A DNA stretch of 64,000 bases, from the NCBI RefSeq assembly GCF_022458985.1, contig NC_061774.1:15524197-15588196 (forward strand). The letters run 5' to 3'. Below, piece by piece: positions 1 to 13,656 of the stretch; the first letter of the stretch is position 1; each line of letters starts with the position of its first letter. A model generated the notes under the pieces. The model had not been told where the DNA came from. It was given only the letters and a program-made list of their open reading frames with translations, and did no database searches. A program made the translations under genes and the position numbers. The stretch comes from Mugil cephalus. Its lineage: Eukaryota; Chordata; Actinopteri; Mugiliformes; Mugilidae.

Positions 1-3000
1 ATCACTCGTCTGTACACTTTTCCATAATCAGGCTTGCGATTGAGTTATGTCTTCCATGACTGATTGTGTCAGCAATATGTGATATTTTTGACCGGATTAA
101 CCGAGGTGTTGATGAGACGCGCAGCGACGAGAAATAGCAGGTCTGATTATGACGCCGAATGTAAAGAAGACAGGCCAGTTCTTAGAAATGGAATTTAGAG
201 ACAGAGAGAGAGAGGGGCTCCATTAGGAAACAAAAATAGGATCCCGCAGTTATTGAAAAATATGAAAGTGGATGTTCCAAAAAACAAGAGAGAGGAGTGT
301 TCTCTGGTCATGGTGAGCCGAGAGCAGACCACTTGTCAGGATATTGAAAGAGAGCGAGATGGGAAGAGAGAGGCAGGTTAAGAGAAAGGGCTGAAATGGC
401 CTGTTCTTCTCTTCAAGGCCTGTTTATTTTGGAGGAAATAGTAATATGTCTGTGTGGTTGTCTGGCCGGGGCTGCTGGCTCCCAGGGTCCTCGTGGTGCA
501 CGGTGACCTCTCATTACCACTGCTTGAGGGAGCGTGAAACGGAGGAGATCACTCCAAAGGGCAGCTGTGTAGATGCGCCTAACCTTTTAAACCATCGGAA
601 TACGTCAACCATACAAATAACTCATTAACCTTATCCATTTAAATGAAAAGCTCCTACTTTTATCCCACACCCCTTCCTCTCTCCAGTATTAGATTTGTTT
701 AATTGGCCATTGCGCATGATGAAAATGGCAAGTCCCTCCGCAGTGTGGCGTGGTCAAGGAAGGCCTGCAGGAGAGCAGCGGGGATGTGGCCCCCTTTTGC
801 CTCAACACTTAATGAAGCTGCTTTAGGACTCGGGCGAGGACGAGGGGGAGAGAGAATTGAAGGGTTGCAGAGGTGAAAGCATGTTAGCATATGTGTGTAT
901 GTTGTTTAGGAAGTGGCCTCCAGCTCCGTCCAGTCGCACAGGAGGGCATTGATTGGAGGAGCTCAATAGCTCGGGCCTTTTAATCACCTCACTCAGAGGC
1001 TGCATTGTCCCACAGGTCTGGAGAATAAGCGCCGCTAATACCCCAGTGCATATGCACACAGCCACTGGCTCCCAGCTCCTCACAGACCCACACAGGGGCT
1101 AATCAATAGGCCTGATTACCAACAGGGAGGCAGACCGGCCTTTGTTCTCATTTGTCCACAGAAAAAGCGAGCCCCCCACCCCCTCCTCCCCCTTACCGAA
1201 CATCTTGCCAACTTCCCCGCATTCAGACACAATCTGGCTTAAAGACCACGGCTGTGATGTTTCTGTCGTTTCTGATGAGAAAATTGACCCGCTGCGCCGA
1301 GGGCTGGATCTGAGAGAGTCAAACGTCGAGCGCCAGCAACCTCCGACTCTAGAATAATGCGCCGTTCTGACCCAGTTGTAAAGAAAACATTTAGACTTAC
1401 ACATCAGGCTGCTAAAAATGGCATTTCTCTCACCCTCACTCTGTTTTGCACTCCATCGCCATCTCCTTCCTTCCCTCAATCTGTCTCTCTGCCTCCTTGG
1501 CTGTCATATCTCTTTATACTGTTTAGAAATGCTGTACATTGTGTTACAGGGTTGTGACTGATAGCCTGCCAATTTCAGCTGTGGCACATCAGAGAGGCTA
1601 ACCCCCCCCCCCATTCCCACCGAACACAGAGAGATACACATTAAAGCCGTGACAGTGTGCTCCTTTCACTGCTCTCACTGATTCCATACTGGCCGATTAA
1701 GTGTTTCATAAGAAAACCAGGTTTTTTATTTATTATTGAAAGAGCCCCATGAAAACGCAGTGGCCAAAAGAGCTGCAGCAGCCTCCTCGACGCAGGAAAA
1801 CACAGAGGCTCCCTCCTGGTGCGGTTTGCGTTGTAGACGTGCTGCAGAGCAATAGACAAGAATTATTGTTGTCTCTCATCAGAGATTCCGAGGCCATTTA
1901 TATTTCCATCTGCACAGCCTATCAATAAGCCTCTAAGCCGGGTTTCAAAAACTAATAACATCAATGACTTTAAAAGGGAAAACAAATATCAAAGAAAGGC
2001 GGCGTATTAGCAGCCAGAGACGGTGGGTGAATATCGAGATTTGAGTTTGCCGACGGTCTGAAGGGCAGAGTACTGTTGTTGTTCCGTCCCATGTTCTCCT
2101 CATTATTAGCCCCCCCTCCAAAAAAAGAAAAAAAAAACACATTCAAACACTCTCTTCCTCTGACTGACACCCGTCTCTGCATTTCCCTGTCTTGTCTCAT
2201 TGCTTTATTCCCCCTCCGCTCTGCCCTCCCTCTCCCGCTCCCTCATTCTCTCTCTCTCTCTTTTTTCTCTGTATATCTCCTTTCTTCTCCTTCTGTCCTC
2301 TGCTACCCCCCTCCTTCCACCCCGCCTGCCCCTGTCCTTTGGTTTTGAAGCCAAGTAAAGGAGTCGCCTTCTGAAGCAACGGGGAAATAATTTGTGGCTC
2401 CGAGAACAAAGGGAAATCTTTACAGCGAGTGTAATGGAATGGATTTTGTGATGTGGATGAAAACTGTCTTCATTTTTAGGCTCTCATTTTGAAAATCAAA
2501 ATACTGGGGGGGGAAAAAAATAAAAAAAAAATGCTATTACATCTAACGAATAAAATCTACCCTTTTTTTTCAGGGTCAAGGGTGTTGCATTTAAAGAAAT
2601 AACTCTAAAATACCATACTATAAAGAATCCCGCCATCAAATCACAGTAGTTCACATTCGTAGAAGTTTGCATCAAATTGCAGCTGCGGCAATTTCCAGGA
2701 GTAAGATTCAGCTCTAAAAGGCGCCATGTGCAATCCATTATGGTCACATATTGACTGGAAATTCCTCAAAGCCCTCCATGCTCACTTATTGAGCCGTTAT
2801 CAATGAGCTGCTTTTGTCTTGGCTCGAGAGACTGTGGACGTATTAGCAGGACATTTACTGTGTTGAAAATAAGGAGCGTGGAAGCCAAAGAATGAGGGGA
2901 TCTGTCCGCTGAACGCTCTCAACGGACACGTCCTATTATTCAGCGTCTCAAAATACTACTACTGAGCTCAAGCAGGAATTTTATGTTCTCACCAGTGTCA

Positions 3001-3166
3001 AACAAATCAAAATAATTCATGCTCGGTGTGCAGTTTCCCGTCGCCGTTTTTGTTTTTTCGCATTATTCTTCTCAGAAAATATTAAAGTATTAACGGAAAG
3101 GAGACATTTTACAGCAGAAAGTTCTGTATTCAAAAAATCTCAAAGTAAGCCGAGAGTACATTATTA

Positions 3167-3190
3167 AATATATATATATATATATATATA
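3167..3190. repeat. (TA)n microsatellite
   Basis: About twelve uninterrupted TA units. A second run of similar length lies at 3,621-3,640. Confidence 0.9.
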
Positions 3191-3579
3191 AAAGATTTGC
3201 AATTACTTCCAGAAAGAAAGTGAAGCAGTGCCGTAGGATTTAATGATCACTTTCTACTTTATTGCTTGCTGGATTTCCGGTAGGTGCTGAAAATCCACTG
3301 GACGTTTCACTTGGTATAGAAAATAAGTGTTTCATCACTTACGAACAACTGGACACACGACTGATGAGTGACTGCTGAAAGACCCCAGTCAGTTTTCCCC
3401 CGCAGTCAGTCTGTTATTTGCCTCTGGACCTTGTGCACAGCACGGACAAAAAAAACTCAAATCATAATATGCTGTGACGTGTTAAACATACAGTGCTGCA
3501 GTGTTCGTAGTGGTTCATGCTAGAGCATAGGTCTTCAGCAGTGGGTCTGCGGAGGTGCTGCATGTAGCAGGTGGAGGTA

Positions 3580-3607
3580 CTAATCAACCAAATATTTGGT
3601 TGATTAG
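3580..3607. repeat. 28-bp perfect palindrome
   Basis: The two 14-base halves are exact reverse complements with no spacer; the centre reads CAAATATTTG. It lies just upstream of the second (TA)n run in gene-free DNA. It could be cruciform-prone, a symmetric binding site, or a solo terminal-repeat relic. No target-site duplication is obvious. Confidence 0.85.
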
Positions 3608-3620
3608 ACATTTTTTATAA

Positions 3621-3640
3621 ATATATATATATATATATAT
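3621..3640. repeat. (TA)n microsatellite
   Basis: Ten TA units following the palindrome at 3,580-3,607. Confidence 0.85.
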
Positions 3641-6600
3641 TTTCATTTTCCACTACAAATTTAAAGAGAGCGTATTCAGTCCACAGTTGAAATCCCATGT
3701 TTGTATGTATGTTTATGTCGGGTATGTTTCCGTTTACAGCAGTTGTACGGCCACCCTACTGGTGCACATGTTTGAAATAAAAAAAAAAAAAAATGAATGT
3801 TTGAACCTGTGCATTACTTGAATAGCTTAATACTGAATGCAAAACGTGATATAAATGTATATTTGTAAATAGCACTAGGCCAAGTTTAATCTATGACACA
3901 TGCGTATAGTAGGTCGGGGGTTCCTACTTAATCTCTCCACCAGTTTGTGGGTCTGTGGCCTGAAAAACGTTGAAGAAGACCCCTGTGCATGCAAAACTTA
4001 GAAAAAGAATAAATAATGAAGCGGAAAACCTTCTTAAGTGAATTTTGCTTACTATGTGCAGAAACATGGCCTGTGGACGCCGTGAGCTATTGTGTAGCCG
4101 TTGTTGTTTCGAAAAATAACTTGCTTTCAAGTATTTTCAACACAAAACAAGAGTAAAAATGTTTAGGAGTTGTATTTGTGGTCCAGTGAGTTGCTGGTTG
4201 AATATTTACTCCCCTTTTAGCTCAGGTTTGATCTTCTCCACCTGGGCTCAAAGATGCTCGACTTTGCCGCCATGAACGGTGCTCACTCTGATTGCTGCAG
4301 GTGCGGAAACATAGTGCAGAATGTTTGGTAAAGTATAGATTGCAACCAGCTGAATAGCCCTCCCCCAGAACTCCCTTTTCCAGCGAATGGGGGAAACTAT
4401 ACTACTTACTACTTAAATGTAAACAACGTGAAAGGCCTCTCTGGAGCCAGTGTTTGGTTTGTCTGCTCTGGGCTACTGTACAAACATGACTGTGCATCAT
4501 GCTGTGCTCTGTGGCAGAAGGTCCTGCTCCCTTAGTAGACATGAAGGGCTGTTTTTAGGTAGACAAAAACACAATGATTTGTAATTACACACGTATAAAA
4601 ACCTAATTATCTATATATCTATATTATACATACTATGTATAATGCAGAAGAAAAAACCTACCCACATTTTGATTGGAGCATGTGTATAAAAGAGCTTTGT
4701 CCCCTCTGCTTTGAGTCTTTACGCAAAGCTAAGCTCATAGCCTCCAGGTTCACAATAGAGACACAGGAGTTTCTTTGTTCTCCACATAAGTCTCCGGCTT
4801 CACTTTTTAAGTGTGTTTTAATGCCATGCATTAAAAACTGCCTATTCTTTTTAAACGTGATCTTTTTTAGCACGATAAGAAAATATTTTTCTCGCTCTTA
4901 ACAGCGACCATGTTTGCTGAATATGAAATCCTCTTTCATGCGGTCCAGGCTGTGAGAACCAATTTCGAACACCACAGATGACCTGTATTTATTAATTGTT
5001 ATGAAACAGTTAATCTTTAAATGAATGCAAAGCAGGAAAAAAAAAAAAAAACTTATGAACGACTTGCGCGACTGACTCCAGGCCACACACAGCGGGGAGA
5101 TACTGTAATCATTGTAACAGCAACGGAGAGTCCAGCAGCGGCCAGGGCTGCATCACCCCTGCAGCCTCCGTCCTCCTCGGTGCCAACTAGCAGACAGAGG
5201 CAGTGGGGGAATGACCTCAGCTTCCTCTCTGTTAGCTGTGACAGCCACAGTGTTAGTCATCTGTAATCCACAGCCATCAGCACAGTCGCAAGGGAAGGAG
5301 ACTTTACAGTGAAACAACTTTACCGGCCTTTGACCACCAGTAATTAGACGTTTTTAATGTAATGGTGAAATATTATCCAGCTTAATGTACCTGAAATATT
5401 CTGAGCCGTTAACACATGGTACAGGTCAGTTTGGTTTAATGGGACAATTAGACACTTTTCATGTATTATAAAGAAAATGTTGATGCTAATTGTTGTAAAT
5501 TGAATTGATACATTCTTACATGCGAGCTCTAGTTGTCCTGCTTGTACAGTGCTAATTTGCACAGCTCACATGTACCATGATGCATATCACACTAGCAACC
5601 GCTACCTACCTAATTTACTACAGCGCTGACAAAATAACAAGTATTTGAAACTGAAATATAAGACGACTTGGTCAACATATCAGTGTATCACTTCCTTAGC
5701 CTGTAGCGCTTACTTTGTTGGGCCAAACGTAGCTTTATGTGACAAAAATAACATTACTCCCTCAATAGTCTTCTGCCCTCTTGGTCCTTCTAGCCGTGGT
5801 TGTTTTTCCAATATTTTTGGGGGATCTTAAAGAAGGTCTCCACACACCTCTGTCCAAGTGAGGAGTAAAACGCATTGTAAAGCGAACACACACAGGCTCC
5901 CTCGTGGTTGGCGTCAGTAACAGCATCCAACAAAAAACAGCCCACACTGAAATTCTGGGCAAAAGAATGATTCCTTTACTTTTGGCGTCCAAGAGCAATT
6001 TGATGAAAGATCTTTGTTTGCTTCCAGCAGCTCGGTTTCTGGACATTCCCTGCCTTCACTGTGTTTTTGCAAGGCTGATGCAGCTGCAGCCTCTGAATGT
6101 CTCCCCTCGACTCCTTCCTACTTTCTCTGGTACAAAAGATTAAATACACTTTGATATTATTCCCTTCGCTAATGTCACGCAGTTAGTTACTACTGATGAG
6201 TTCTCAGGTTGTGAAAGATGCCAAATGTTGAATGAAAGCTTTAATTGTTTCAGCAAAATGAAATGTTTCCTAATGGCCTGAGAAAGTAGGATGGGATGAT
6301 GATAGGTGTCGTGTGAGCACGTGAGCACATGAGCACAACAGCATTAGGTGTGTGCTGGTGAGAGGTGGAGGTGGAGTTGCCATTTTGTTGACTAATACTG
6401 TATCCACAATGTGAATTATCATGCAGTTTCCTCATGCTCTTTGATGTTGTTCTGACATTTTATACCGAGCATTAAAATACGTTAAAATCAGGACCTGAAA
6501 ATAACTTTAATTTACTTTGGCTGCAATGTGGCGAGACTTAACTTTGAGGACTAACAGACACAAACAACAACAAAAACAACATTCACAGCAATTATTGTCT

Positions 6601-8803
6601 AACTTCACTGAAAATTCGACAAAAATGCAGCTCTAAAAAGTAGTCGTTAAATTCCAATGTTTTTTTATTTTTTTTTTGCCTAAACCGTAGTAGCGGCACA
6701 TCATAAAGCAGATTATTTTTCACAACTTAAATCTAAGTTTTGGAAGGGATGGACAAATGATGTCGTCCCGCTGTGATAGGGGTGTTAGATGTGTTTTTCT
6801 CGAGGGTATGCACAAACACTTTTTTTGCATATATTTCAGAGCTCCTAACTTCAGTGCTTTACGAACCGTTTAAACATCATTTTGGCAATCTGAAAAATGC
6901 ACTGTCATTGAATAGAGGCTGAGTCTGACATTGTGGAGATCCATTGTGTTTAGCCCTTGTGAGAAAGATTGAGGTAAACTATCAATTTTGTAAAGGAAAA
7001 ATAATTATATATTCCGGTATTCGTTGTTAAATTTGTATTTTGTGGTGTGGATAATTAAACGTAACACATGAAACATGTAAAACAACCTCTAGGTGATTTG
7101 GATCAGTAGCGAAGCTGCATTGTCATAATTCATTAAAAGCTACAAAGGCAGTGTTACAGGACGTTCGGTGTGTCCTCTGTTGGTGCGGTTTGATACTAAC
7201 ATTTTACAGAAGTGGTCAGGAGATCAAGCCTCTCGTGTCTTTAACGATGTTCTCTGCATCTCTTTCAACATCTCCGAGCACAGGCAGAGAGGATGGGTAT
7301 TTGGGAGGTCGCCTGTGCATATAGCCATTAATCACAGGCCCAGAGAGGTAGTAAACACTCTTTGATGGTCATTAGAAAACAGTTCTATTACAGAGGTTAC
7401 TGTGTCTAGCGGTTAACCTTCTCCTCTTTGATGTATAGCGGCGTGGGTTTTCAGAGCAGGAGGAGCGGCAGGAGGAGGGGGAAGCATCCTCACCTAAGAC
7501 TGGAATGTCCCCCTTCAGCAGCTTTTGAATCGTTGTGCAATCATCGTGCAACCTTTTGTTTCCCTCCCCCAATGCCCCCTCTGCTACCCCCCACCCTCCC
7601 CATCATTCCCTTCCTCCCCTTTTTCTCCCTCCCTCCCTCCCTGTCATCTGAAATGTGCCCCGCATAAGTGGAGGCAGCTGCTTAAGTGCTGAGAGAGGGA
7701 GGAGAAGGGGAGAGTGGAAGTGGATGGAGGGAGCTAAGGGCCGAAGAGAGAGAAAGAGAGTCTGACTCACAGTTAGCTTTGCTTTCCCTCCCTGAATGCT
7801 GCAGCATCTACTCCTCCCATTGCACTCAAGGTCTCTCTCTCTTACACACACGCACACACATGCACAGACACACACACACATTTTTACAGGCATAAATAAG
7901 CTGGGTTCGGTATTTTACTTGAGGTTCCTGGGTCGTTGAAAATAATTTTGCATTGTGCCGCGCTCTGTGCATTATTGACTTGAGAGGCTTTATTGTCATC
8001 TTGTTTTTGTGTTATGAAATTTTAATGCGGACCCTCATAATTAGGGTTGCTGTATTTGATGCAGCCACGGGGCTTATCTCAGTGCTGCTGGTGGCATACG
8101 CAAGGCTACTGATGCAATACAATAAATAACACGTGGTTAAAACGGCGACAATTGTCTCTGTCAATAAAATGTCACATGAAATATCTCGGGAGCTTGAGGG
8201 CAATTTGGCGAGGGTTTGTGCCGGTGTCTTTAGTGCTCTTGTGACAGTGGGCTTCATAGCTAAAAGCACACTCCCCTGCAGTGGAATTACATAGTGGCGG
8301 TGACGCCAGCAAAAGCCCAGAGCTTTTATCGGCTGTCATTCACACAGGAGAAGCTGGATAGAGGCAGCAAGGCCACCACAGCACGGAGCAGGACAAAAGC
8401 CCAATACTAGGCTCTAATTGTAAAGAAAAAAAGCAACTAACAAGGTCAGAGAGGCGCTGTGCTGAAGCTGGGCCACTGTCAATGACATAACCGCACTGTG
8501 GCCTTGATTTGGATCAGAAAATGCACTTTAATGCTTGCAATATTCTCACATCTCATCGAAAGCATCACATGGTTGATGGAAATACATGTAGCCGCATTAA
8601 AACGGAGAAGAATGTAGTTGTATTTTTTTATAACAAACCAGATGAGATAAGATTCATTAATACACAGGATAAGATGATACAATCCCTTGTGCCGAGATCC
8701 AAGGCAGAACACAGAAGCCCTGAAAACAGGCTAGCAGTCAGTTACCAGTTAGCAACCAACCAACAGACACCAGCTAACTAGCCTCATTGTTGGGGTTTTC
8801 AAA

Positions 8804-8870
8804 ATAAGATAAGATAATCCTTTAATGTATCCCACGGTGGGGAAATACGTACATACAGTAGTAGCTAATT
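8804..8870 (+). mobile_element. Retroelement 3'-tail remnant with AAGAT repeats
   Basis: A short run of AAGAT units is followed by CCTTTAATGTATCCCACGGT and GGGGAAAT. The same layout (pentanucleotide run, CTTT-tract, CCCACAATGGGGAAAT) recurs at 51,637-51,760. This combination is typical of a dispersed fish retroelement end as I know it. Family assignment (L2- or RTE-like LINE or a derived SINE) is uncertain. Confidence 0.5.
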
Positions 8871-9315
8871 GTTTGCTCTGACATTGGATGCTAACACAAT
8901 TTAGCAATTAGTTCAGCGACACAAAATTACCGAGCTGCGATGATGATATTTCATTATTTTATATATGGCAAATTTCACAGGTTTTATTCGTGAAACATTT
9001 ATTTGATTTGTAAATATATTCAACTGGTGGCCGGAATCAAACATAATGTGAATGTCCTGATCTTGGAGAAAGATTTACATTGTCATGCTGCGTTAGCATT
9101 ACAGGTGGCAAATCCATTTAAGTGTAGCTCAAACACTTGTTGTGTCGTCTATGAAATAAATACATACATTGCTGCATCACCGAAGCACTAAGGAAAGTTG
9201 ACACCAGCTCAGCTTTGATACGTAGCTCGTCATGCCCCTAATGCAGTGACAAGTGCTGGGCTTCCTTTAAAAAATAACCTGTAATAACCTGAAATTTCAT
9301 TACAACTTCATTTAA

Positions 9316-9750
9316 CCTCCTGAGACCCAAACATTTGTTTGGAATGCATCTTAATTTCTTTAGGATAAGATCAAGATCTTCAGGTATTTGGGATTAGTAG
9401 GACCTAAGAAGTATAAAAAAATAAGCATCATCTTTGAACTGGAAGTAGTTTTTGAAAGAAATTATCTTTACACAGGGATTTAAGTCACCAATATGTACCA
9501 AAATATACAACTGGAAACAATGAAATCCCAATGTCCTCAAACGAGTACTTGTTAATTTGTTAAATTTGCATGTCATATGAAACTAGAAAAGTTAATAAGC
9601 ATAAATAAACAAGTGTATTGACCCTTCGCTACCAGGACATGGCAGACAAAACTGTCTCCTTATGAGGACAACAGGTGTAAATGAAGCAGATTAATCTGCA
9701 ATAAACCTAAAACACAGTGTCCCCGCATGAGGACGCCGGGTCTCAGGAGG
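9316..9750. mobile_element. piggyBac-like MITE (non-autonomous DNA transposon)
   Basis: The element begins CCTCCTGAGACCC (9,316-9,328) and ends with the exact reverse complement GGGTCTCAGGAGG (9,738-9,750). The left end is flanked by TTAA (9,312-9,315) and the right end by TTAC (9,751-9,754), which reads as a TTAA target-site duplication with one substitution. The interior of about 435 bp has no transposase-like ORF. A TTAA target with CC-starting terminal repeats fits piggyBac-superfamily MITEs, but the superfamily assignment rests on these ends alone. Confidence 0.7.
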
Positions 9751-12700
9751 TTACGAGACTTAGCTGTCCTAAGAAAACTACAGATTTTTCAGAAATTCAA
9801 AATAGGCTTGTGCACACGTGAAGACAGCCGCACTAGCCACGACTTTACAGAGGTAAGTCAGTGAAAGCTGCCGCTTCAAGACAGCAATGGGTGAAAGTGA
9901 ACGTGTGTCATTTTCCCCATCGCTTTCACGCACATGCCAAGATTTGTCACTAGATAATGAACACAGGCTCCACCTGCATTTGACCTCTTCAAACTGTCAC
10001 TGCTCACGTGTTTGTCGTGCAGCTGTGGTACCATAAATTGCACGACTCGATAATTGCAGCGCCCTGTCAATAATCTTATTTTTACTGACGATGTTTTGTC
10101 ATTAGAAGTTGTAGCAAGTGACAAATGGAACGTGGTCGTGTGGGTGGAGCGGAAGGAGAGAACCTTCTTTTTAGGTTCAACATTAATCCAGAATTAATTA
10201 TTTAATCATTGTGTATTTTTATAATAACGTGCTTGAAACCCTCGTTCATTCTTTCACGCCAAATACTGTTAAACCCGGTTTCATGAATGCTGAGCTGTTG
10301 GGACTATTGGCAAAGGTGGTTTATCTGGAATCAATGGACCCCTTGAATACTCCTCAGTACATAAGGCTGATTTTGATTTTCCTGCAATGAATGCACTCAA
10401 AATATAGTCTTATTAAGCTCATGTTTTTTTGTTTTACCTAGAGGTGAATTTCAATCGACGTTCTGACATTAACATTAATGTTTTGACCCGAGATGATTAG
10501 GGTCAAGGTTCCTGGCTAAATTGAGAAACATTCAAGGTCTGTGTGATTTTATCAGGGCCGTATTAAATATTCATGATGAGGGGCAGGCTGCGCAGGTCGT
10601 CGCAGGTTGGGAGGTTCCACTGTCGGATCACTCGGAAAAGAAAACATGATAATCACGAAGCAGACGGAGGAGGCAGGAAAAAAGTCCTTAACTTTTACAT
10701 GCAGTCCTTTAAACAGATTTCGGGTCAAACTAGCGGAAGCGCCACGAGATATATCACGAGATATATGATAAGGTGGTCAGTCTGAAAATTATTCTCGTTA
10801 GTTTGCATGAGCAGGGTCAGTAACAGACAATCACATCAGCATCTCTAGTAGAAAAATCTACATATTTCTTTATATAATTACAGTGACACATGATGTGCCT
10901 TTCCACTTGTAATGATGTAAACTACACTATACTCTTTGTTAGTGAATTAAGGTTCTCATTAGCCCCTGAATCACAGCCTCTGTTCGCCGGCTCCACATAA
11001 AAATATACATAGTGACAGCACGAATCAACACCACTTACGCCCAATTACATAATGACAGTGACAACACAACCAACAAGCCACAGCTAAATCCATATCCTGT
11101 GGGAAAGCAGTTGCCTGCTTTACTGTAGCAATTTACATGATTGAATTTCTGCAATTCCCACAGCAATCCTAGTTTGATGTTGGAAAGTATTAGTTTGGTT
11201 TTCATGGTTTTGTTGCAGGAACAAAGAAACGGAAAAGAAAGCAGCCCTGACATTTTTTTTTTTATTTTTTATTTTTTTTATTTAACACCTCCAGCACCGC
11301 TTGTTATGTGCACAGTGTGAACTCGAGGAGTAACTTAGTGCCCTGGTCTGCAGAAAAGTGCAGGAATTTGTGTTTTTGTTAGTCCTGCTGACACCTGAGT
11401 GCTGCGGCGCACGCAGACCTCGCCAGACTCTCTGCCCATTTGCTCATTAAAATTTGTATTTCTGTTTCCATGAGCAAAACTGAAGATTAAAACTATTTAT
11501 CAGAGGGCTTTACTTGTGCACTTACACCAGTGAATGCCATGGAAGCTGCTCTTGTGTTAAGTATACTGAAATACCAGAAACATAGGTTGATGCACGGGGA
11601 GCACGGTGCTGATGTCTCAGCTACTCAGAGACATCCACATTTAAACTGTTTGGATTTTTGTTGTTTTCTAGTTCGCAATGACATGCAGTGTTACCGCTCA
11701 TAAGATGGTGAACTCGAACAGGCTGCTCAGATGTTACTTTTTTAAACAATTTCTGTGAGCAAATAGTGATTATTTTTGTACTGTGCTCTGCTTTTGTCTT
11801 TGAGCCACATTTTCTCAGGCACTTATTACTCATATGCAAACAGAAGCCTCCAGACAAGGCCCTCCTATAACACGCAGCCTCGTCCATGCTGTAACAGGAC
11901 TGTGCCCACTTTTGCAACTTTGATTGCATTTGCAATGAGTATCTATTACACTTCCAATGAAATGTTCAGTCGCTTGACACGTGCAGGACAGGCCGCGCGA
12001 GCACAAACTAGAAAAATGAAGATAAATATTCACAGTAGAAAACGTCTTAAAATTCACATTTCCCAAAGTTTGCAATGTTCGTGCATGTTTGTGACTTTTT
12101 CCTGTATTTGCCTCGGGTTGATTGCCCTGATTTGAAGCACTTTGCAACTCGCTCTAGTCAGTAGGAACGTCGTTTTCCACAGTGGTGATTGCTATAAGTT
12201 GGAGTAAATAACGCCGTCGAGGTAATGAGACTGCAGCCGTATGTCTGTGAGCCGGAGCCTCCTCCTGTGCATTTCCCTTCAGTTCAGTGAGGGAAACGGT
12301 AAAAAAAAACAAACGGAGATTGGACGAAGAATAGGAGATTAAAACGCGATATTTGATTCTCCAGACATATTTCGAAGCCACTGCTTTTCTTACTACTACT
12401 GCTACTACCACCACCTCCCCGTGGAAACAGCTTACGCCGTTTGAATATTTTATCTTCGCCTGATTGACGTCACGCTCCTCGTTTTCTGTACCATCTTTGC
12501 CGCTTGCTGTATTTACAAAGCATTTAATGAAAGACGGCCAGAATTTACACCCGCGTCGGAACCATATTATGTTCCCCAACAATTCTCAGGTTGTTTTTAG
12601 CCTGCAGAAGATATCGTGTTTTTGAATTATTCAAAAAGCTGTTGCTTTTCAAACATGAATCAGATCACAGACAGAAGTTAGACTAAGCTCTGTACGTGTC

Positions 12701-12811
12701 ACGTAAATTGACGACTAATCCAGGTTAAATCTGATTATTTCTACCTTAATTTGACTAACATGAGTGGGGATGTTTACTTGGCAGTTGGGATATTTGTCGC
12801 CTTAATCTGGT

Positions 12812-12812
12812 T

Positions 12813-12843
<31 letters not shown>
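12812..12843. repeat. (ATG/GAT)n trinucleotide microsatellite
   Basis: About ten uninterrupted GAT units in non-coding DNA. The poly-isoleucine frame on the minus strand is a by-product of this repeat. Confidence 0.9.
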
Positions 12844-13638
12844 GAGGAGGCTTACCTACTGCCCTACATTTAAACATTAGTAACAGCAATTCCTTTGTAG
12901 ATGCACTGTGGGAAGAGCCGACCACTAGTAAACGCAAATAGTGTCGCAGTGAAGTAAAAATGTGTGGCTGCTTGAATTTCTCGGCGCAGGGCTCAACAAC
13001 AACAACAGTGCCATTCTGCTAGAGGAACTCTGTTATTTGGGATATGAGAGTCTATCCGCGCTGCTACTCGGGGAGCGTCTCTGAATGGCTGCCCTGGGCA
13101 TTGAGCAGAACAAGGCACAGAGTGAGCTGCAGCAAGCAGTTCTGGAGAAACAGCAACACTCTGTTATTCAGCCCTTGGCCTGTGCTCCAGAACATTGTGT
13201 GTACATCTGTAATCTTACCTACCCCCTGGGCTCGCAGAGGGCCCCCCCCTCCTCCCTCTCCCCTCCCCTCCTCTACCGCCACCGCCGCCATCACAGCTAC
13301 CATGTCTTTTTTTTTTTTTTTCTTGTTCGCTCTCAGCTCTCCTGTCCATATTCTTTTTCTCTCCTCCTCACGCGGTGGCTCTCATCATCGCATCATTCCC
13401 CTTTTTCCTCTAACACAAAGATATAGTCAAGCAAACACACCCACACACTTTCTCACGTTGACACCCATACACAAACACACCAAGGGCCTTGAAGATACAC
13501 CATGTGTGAGATCACACAGTCTTAATGTGTCAGGGCCACTACAGCCTGCTCAGTCTTTCTACTAATTAAAATGAAAATATGACAATGACGCAAATAAACT
13601 TTTCTCCATTTTGGGGCTAAATCTGCGACTGCAACTCA

Positions 13639-13656
13639 TATATATATATATATATT
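13639..13656. repeat. (TA)n microsatellite
   Basis: Nine TA units in gene-free DNA. Confidence 0.85.

Larger units (their letters stand above)
1..9315. other. Gene-free region upstream of NEXMIF, part 1
   Basis: No coding exon is supportable. Open frames here are short, mostly lie over pyrimidine-rich or AT-rich tracts, and show no recognisable protein family. The stretch holds a long pyrimidine-rich tract (about 2,107-2,340), another at about 7,556-7,640, two TA dinucleotide runs, a 28-bp palindrome near 3.6 kb, a short CA-rich run at about 7,845-7,880 and a small retroelement-tail remnant at 8.8 kb. It may contain distal regulatory sequence or 5' non-coding exons of NEXMIF, which has a large upstream region in other vertebrates, but I see nothing that proves this. 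Confidence 0.6.

Noticed and set aside
12154-12582. 142-codon minus-strand ORF
   Set aside because: No family resemblance, and it contains low-complexity runs (VVVVAVVV). No supporting splice or promoter signals.
13085-13210. Protein-like ORF MAALGIEQNKAQSELQQAVL... near 13.1 kb
   Set aside because: The first 45 codons look plausible, but it runs into pyrimidine-rich low-complexity sequence and no donor/acceptor pair links it to other exons. It may be a conserved non-coding element; not called as a gene.
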